Shown here: in pieces, positions 58,585 through 64,000 of the stretch | Numbering within the stretch: the first letter of the stretch is position 1 | Layout of the letters: each line of letters opens with the position of its first letter | Assembly: GCF_904849725.1 (NCBI RefSeq) | Contig: NC_058520.1 | Coordinates: forward strand, 397,991,993 to 398,055,992 | Direction of reading: 5' to 3' | DNA from: Hordeum vulgare subsp. vulgare | Lineage: Eukaryota; Streptophyta; Magnoliopsida; Poales; Poaceae | Length of the DNA: 64,000 bases | The notes under the pieces: generated by a model | What the model was told of the DNA's origin: nothing | Seen by the model: the letters and a program-made list of their open reading frames with translations, nothing else | Databases searched by the model: none | Made by a program: the position numbers and the translations under genes

Positions 58585-61500
58585 TTTGGCACCCACCGTG
58601 GGGCATCGGCGTCTATCGAGCCATACTGCAAATGGTTATCTTCAATGTTAGCAACCCAAACTCTTTTGGGTGATCACCCAGAAGATCAAACAATCATCAC
58701 CAAATATTGGACTATCGGAGTCCTGGCCATCACACCACCTACGGGTGGACAAAATACTAAGGATGAGGAAGTTCCTCTTTTCATCTTGTTTTCTTTACAA
58801 TTAGACAATGATCTAATGATGGTTTATTTATCTTTTGTATGCACACGAGCTCGTACAGAAGGATACATCCCTTTGTTCCGGTTGGCATCTCGTCTCCTGG
58901 ATGAAGAAGCACTGCCACACGCCCGTCGTCATCTTCGAACTCATCTTTGCCGCCCTCGCCAAGCGCTCACATACGCATGTCCGCTAATGCTCGAGCTGGT
59001 TCCTCAGCCAGCTCCGCAGGTGTTGAGGCGCAACTCCGACTGACGTGGAGCTTCGGCTCCCCAAATATAAACGCGACCACCGGAGCTCATGGTGGTCTCG
59101 CCCTTGGCTGCGCGAGCCCGCAACTCTCACGCGGGGTACCTCCTCCAGCGTGGCAGATCCTGCCGTTGTTCGGGGCCGTGGAAATGGCCTCGCCAGCCGC
59201 ACGCCCAATGCGTGGAAACGGCCTCGCCATCCGCTCGCCCGATGCGTGGAAACGGCCTCGCCAGGAGCTCGTCTTGTGCATTGAGCACAGACGAACACAA
59301 CGCACCAGAGGTAACAGAAGGACGCGGGCCTCATAAATCTGGTAAGAGTGGATTCGCCACCTAATTAATCGGGTAATTGGTGAGGAATATCCAACACTTG
59401 TCATGGTAAGGACAAATGTGTGAAGTAATTACTTCCTTCCTTCCAGAAGTTAATTGCTTACCTTTCGGTTTCCACCGTTTTTACGCCAATTAATTTGTAC
59501 GTGCATGCATATATTACCACCCAGCGTTTAATCCGGCTAATTAGCATCAATACACGGTGGTTTTTGTCTGGCGCAAAGAATAGTGGCTATACTTGCTAAC
59601 TTGCAAGGTCACTTGGCTAGCTGGAAACCAGATTATCCCTATAACTAAGAGACTCGTCACTCGGACAACAAAACGTCCACATGACAAGTAAAACGTTCAG
59701 GTTTAGTTTGGTGGTATTTCCATCCAGATGACTAATGTGCAGGCACTCTGCAGCACCGCGCGTCGCTACACAACGGGACGCGACTTCATCACTCGATCAC
59801 CCCGTGCATCATCGCTCAACCGGACGTGACTTCATCACTTGGCAACCCCGCCCGTCGTCATTCTACTGTACGCGTCATCATCACTCAGCCGTCCCCGCAT
59901 ATCGCCACTCGGTGAGGGACGCTTTCTTCACTCGACCGCTCCGCGCAGCGTCACTCAGCCAGACGCTCCATCGTCACTCGGCTGCCCCGCACGCCGTCGC
60001 TCTACTGGATGCATCGTCATCACTCGACAGCTCCGCACATCACCACTCGGCGAGACACGTCTTCGTCACTCGACAGCTCCACGCATCACCACTCGACTAG
60101 ACGCTCCTTCGTCCCTCGGTCGCTCCGGGCACCATCACTCGATCGGATGCTTCTTCGTCACTCGATCGCTTCGTGCGCCGTCACTCAGTCGGACTCGTCT
60201 ACCTCACTCGGATGCCCCATGCATCACCACTCCGTGTGGCACGTCTTCATCACTCGGATGCCCTGCGCGCCACCGCTCGGCTTAGCTGCGATTCAGTATC
60301 GCCTAAGTTAAAACTACTTCGAGTACGGACACGCTCCACACTCGGGAACTTAGCTGCGACTCCGTATCGCCTAAGTTAAAACTACTACGAGTACGGACAC
60401 GCTCCACACTCGGGAACTTAGCTGTGACTCCGTGTCGCCTAAGTTAAAATTACTCCGAGTACGGACATGCTCCACACTCGGGGACTTAGCTGCGACTCCA
60501 TATCGCCTAAGTTAAAACTACTACGGGTACAGACATGCTACACACTCGGGAACTTAGCTGCGACTCCGTATCGCCTAAGTTAAAAACTATTCCGCGTACG
60601 GACAGGCTCTACACTCGGGGCTTAGCTGCGACTCCGTATCGCCTAAGTTAAAACTACTACGAGTACGGACACGCTCCACACTCAGGGACTTAGCTGTGAC
60701 TCCGTATCGCCTAAATTAAAACTACTACGAGTACGGACACACTCCACACTCGGAAACTTACCTGCGACTCCGTATTCCCTAAGTTAAAAACTATTCCGAG
60801 TACGGAGAGGCTCCACACTCGGGGGCTTAGCTGCGACTCCGTATCGCCTAAGTTAAAACTATTCCGAGTACGGACAGGCTCCACACTCGGGAACTTAGGT
60901 GCAATTCCGTATCGCCTAAGTTAAAACAACTCCGAGTGCGGACATGCTCCACACTCGGGGGCTCCACACTCAGAGACTTAGCTGCGACTCTGTATCGCCT
61001 GAGTTAAAAACTACTCCGAGTGCGGATATGCTCCACACTCAGGGACTTAGCTGCGACTCTGTATCGCCTAAGTTAAAAACTACTCCGAGTACAGATACAC
61101 TCCACACTAAGGAACTTAGCTGCGACCCCGTATCGCCTAAGTTAAAAAATACACTCGGAGACTTGACTTTGATCTAGAAATCATATAATGCAGATTCAAC
61201 AAACATTCAACATGACAAGCACTGGAAGTCTTAAACCCTCTGCCAGACTCATCTAGTCCGACAAAGGCTTGGGGACTACACCCAGTGGGTGCACTGAGCG
61301 TGCCCCCACAGGAAGAGAAATACAAAAAAAACACTCTGCTTGGTCAGGTCCAGCAACAACATTCAAGTTCAACAGATTCAACAAACTCCAACCAACTACC
61401 AACAATCAGTTAGAGTCTCAAGATCATGTTGGTCACTCGGATCTACTTCAATTCTCAAGTTCACTCGAACATACTACTCACCAGAATCGATGAGGGCGAA

Positions 61501-61623
61501 TGATGGATACTTCAATCGACGCACAGTTCTGTAAGGCCCTGAAGCACGTTCAAGTTCGGTCTGCTGCTACAAGATTTACATTGTCACCTTCACCACTCGG
61601 ACCCTGATCCATTCAGGGGCTAA
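58585..61623 (+). other. Array internal domain 3 (3.0 kb)
   Basis: Same arrangement as domain 2: primer site, 34 bp repeats (59179-59280), CACTCG region (59743-60290), minisatellite (60291-61160), tail. Only scattered base changes separate it from domain 2. Confidence 0.9.
60291..61160. repeat. 68 bp minisatellite, array unit 3
   Basis: Collinear with the blocks in units 1 and 2, about 13 copies, with the same internal order of variants. Confidence 0.92.
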
Positions 61624-62219
61624 CGACGGGGATACAACCCTAGGGTAGGGTCATAGGCCTGACCTATATGTCCTACCCAAGGGCACCTCATTATTAGGAC
61701 TACAAGGGAAATTCTGGCTGGATCGCGACAACATCTAATCCACTCGGTATGGATCCACTCGGACAAGTACACACTATCCACTCGGATGATGGTAAACCAC
61801 TCGGCCATATGTCTCACTCGGCTATGCGAAGACCAACAGGGTAGCCGAAGCATCATACTCATAGTGGAGGTTTCATAGTGGGTTGTCATCATGGCACTAA
61901 TGCTCCATCTTGTAACATAGGAGGTGAGGGGGTGACGCACTCTATATAAGCCACCCCCACCATATAGCTTAGGGGAGAGTTTTTTCTTCTCCCCTGGCGG
62001 GCTCATTCTTTCCCTCGAGCTCTGGCTCTCTCTCTATACCATGTAACTCATGTCCATGACAGATAAAACAAAGCCTCTCTGGAGCACGAGACGTAGGGTT
62101 GTTATCTCCACTGTGAGAGGCCCGAACTCACTAAAACCACCGTGTCACCCATGTGCATCTTGATAGATCATGCTCCGTTATCCTACCCCCTTTCTATTGT
62201 CGGGATCGTTACCACGACA
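61624..62219 (+). repeat. Array LTR 4 (596 bp, outer 3')
   Basis: Ends TACCACGACA at 62219 followed directly by Athila-like LTR sequence. TATA box TATATAA at 61943-61949 is intact as in LTR 1. Confidence 0.93.
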
Positions 62220-63095
62220 GCAGCAAAGTAGATAAGTATTTCCCTTAGTTTGTTCGGAACCAAGGTATCAATCCAGTAGGAGGAACAAACAAGCCACCAA
62301 ATCAAACCAATAAGTCGAAGAGACTTGCTAAGATATGAAATCATGCATATAAGAATTCAGAAGAGATTCAAATAATATTCATCGATAATCTGAACATAAA
62401 CACACAATTCATCAGATCTCGAGAAAGACACCGCAAAAGAGTATTACATTGGATAGATCTCCATGAAGATCATGAAGAACATGGTATTGAAGATCAAAGA
62501 GAGATAAGAAGCCATCTATCTACTAGCTATGGACCCATAAGTCTGTGGTGAACTACTCACCCATCATCAGAGGGGCAATGGAGTTGATGTAGATGCCCTC
62601 CGTGATCAGTTCCCTCTCCGGCAGCTTACCGGAAAAGGCTCCCAGACTGGATCTCACAGTAACAGAGGCTCCCGGCGGTGGAAAAGTATTTTCGTGGCTC
62701 ATTCTTGCAACGGGGGAATATTTGGGAATTTATAGGCCGAAGAATAGGGTTCGGAGGCCTGCACGGGATCCACAAGTCAGGGGCGCCCCCTTGGATGCAC
62801 TCTCCAGGCTTGTGGCCTCCCGGCAGGTGCCCTGTCCCCTACTCCAAGTCTTCTAGGTTTCTTCTGGTCCAAGAAAAACCATTCCGGAGATTGTATTCTG
62901 TTTGGACTCCATTTAATATTCCTTATCTGCAATACTCAAAAACATGGGAAAACGGAAACTGTCACTTGGCTCTAGATTAATAGGTTGGTCCCACAAATAA
63001 TATAAAACAACATATTAATGCATATAAAACATCCAAAACAAATAATATAATAGCATGGAACAATAAAAAATTATAGATACGTTGGAGACGTATCA
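62220..63095 (-). repeat. Athila-like 3' LTR, inner piece
   Basis: Continuation of 51008-51063 after the array. It ends GTTGGAGACGTATCA like the other copies. About 550 bp of the middle is missing compared with 23517-25005 (a jump near 62320 from AATCCAGTAGGAGG to the GAGACTTGCTAAGATATGAA part). Confidence 0.88.
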
Positions 63096-64000
63096 AGCAT
63101 CCCCAAGCTTAATTCCTGCTCGTCCTAGAGTAGGTAAATGATAAAAAACAGAATTTTCGATGTGGAATGCTACCTAACATATTTATCCATGTAATATTCT
63201 CTATTGTGGCATGAATATTCAGGTCCATGAGATTCAAAACAAAAGTATAATATTTACATAAAAACAATAATACTTCAAGCATACTAATCAGGCAATTGCT
63301 TCCTTTCAAAATAACATGGTCTTAGAAAGTTATCCCTACAAAATCATGCATATGGTCTGGCTCTGCTCCATCTTCACCACACAAAGTATCTAAATCATGC
63401 ACAACCCCAATGAATATCAAGCAATTGTTTCACACTTTTTATGTTCTCAAACCTTTTCAACTCTCATGTAATACATGAGCGTGAGCCATGGATATAGCAC
63501 TATACGTGGAATAGAGTATGGTGGAGGTTGGAAAAAAGGGAAGAAGATAGTCTCACATCAACTAGGGATATCAACAGGCTATGGAGATGCCCATCAATAG
63601 ATATCAACGTGAGTGAGTAGGGATTGACATGCAACAAATGCACTAGAGCTATATCTGTATGAAAGATCAAAAAGGAAACTAAGTCGTTGTGCAAAAGATG
63701 TAATTCCACTAGTCATATGAAAGTGAAAAAACAGGAGACTATCTATGAAGAACATGGTGCTACTTTGAAGCACAAGTGTGGAAAAAGATAGTAGCATTGT
63801 CCCTTCTCTCTTTCTCTCATTTTTTTCTTTTTTTTGCTGTTTTTCTTTTTTTTTGTGGCCTTCTTTGGCCTCTTCTATTTTTTTATGAGCTTCGCTGGCC
63901 TCTTTTATTTTTTGTAAAGTTCGGAGACTCATCCCAACTTGTGAGGGAATCATAGCTTCCATCATCCTTTTCTCACACGGGATAATGCTCTAATAATGCA
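63096..64000 (-). mobile_element. Athila-like element, internal 3' region, cut by window end
   Basis: Begins with the polypurine tract (63097-63110, AAGCTTGGGGATGC on the minus strand) and is collinear with 25006-25990 of the complete element. T-rich low-complexity sequence lies at 63805-63915. No coding motif is visible. Its gag and 5' LTR would lie beyond the window. Confidence 0.85.

Larger units (their letters stand above)
51064..62219 (+). mobile_element. Tandem four-LTR array of a non-autonomous Tat-type retrotransposon
   Basis: LTR (51064-51658), internal, LTR (54373-54968), internal, LTR (57989-58584), internal, LTR (61624-62219), all plus-oriented. It is flanked once by GCAAC/GCAGC (51059-51063, 62220-62224) in an Athila-like LTR. 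Each internal domain starts with TTTGGCACCCACCGTGGGGC, the primer-site pattern of Tat-type Gypsy elements. No gag, protease, RT or integrase motif is seen in any unit. Monomer periods are 3309, 3616 and 3635 bp. The open frames inside lack recognisable domains, and the largest (178 codons) starts inside the LTR and crosses the primer site. Confidence 0.93.

Overview
The window looks like nuclear DNA of a large-genome grass of the Triticeae (wheat, barley, rye, Aegilops). The main reason is several long terminal repeats (LTRs) with the start and end typical of the BARE-1/WIS/Angela Copia family (start TGTTGGAA-TATGCCCTAGA, end CATGCAACGTTCCCCAACA). Other sequences resemble the SIRE/Maximus, Athila-like, Tat and chromovirus-like groups known from these genomes. 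No host gene, rRNA, tRNA gene or CRISPR array was found. Almost every base can be assigned to LTR retrotransposons nested inside one another. Family names rest on recognition of ends, primer binding sites and protein motifs; no database search was possible.

Layout. 1-5873: 5' part of a minus-strand BARE-like Copia element, with gag-pol cut by the window edge, leader, primer binding site and 5' LTR. It is inserted in 5874-11856, the decayed 3' half of a Tat-type Gypsy element that carries an antisense gene and ends in a plus-oriented LTR. 11857-13990 is poorly resolved sequence that may be the 3' part of a SIRE element. 14002-16206 is a fusion of an Athila-like LTR to a BARE LTR. 16207-16444 is a piece of SIRE gag. 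16445-46209 is one 29.8 kb minus-strand Gypsy composite flanked by a perfect GATAC target duplication inside that SIRE gag. The composite contains a complete non-autonomous Athila-like element (23517-30607, TSD TACTC), a BARE solo LTR (31976-33787), a 5.1 kb solo LTR of a related Gypsy family (39314-44436, TSD TTGTG) and a 0.8 kb tandem duplication spanning its own LTR boundary (44571-46209). 46210-49001 is the 5' end of the SIRE element, itself inserted in a Copia pseudogene (49002-51007). 51008-64000 is the 3' LTR and internal region of another Athila-like element, whose LTR is split by an 11.2 kb array.

The most notable structure is that array (51064-62219). It is a coding-poor Tat-type element arranged LTR-internal-LTR-internal-LTR-internal-LTR: four 595-596 bp LTRs and three internal domains of 2.7-3.0 kb, inside one near-perfect target duplication (GCAAC/GCAGC). 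Each internal domain carries about 13 copies of a 68 bp minisatellite whose unit can fold into two hairpins, a region dense in CACTCG motifs, and a 34 bp GC-rich repeat.

Most coding sequence is broken. The exceptions are the BARE gag-pol frame (one stop in 2.7 kb) and the gag-protease frame of the non-autonomous Athila-like element. The nested insertions give a relative order of events up to four levels deep.
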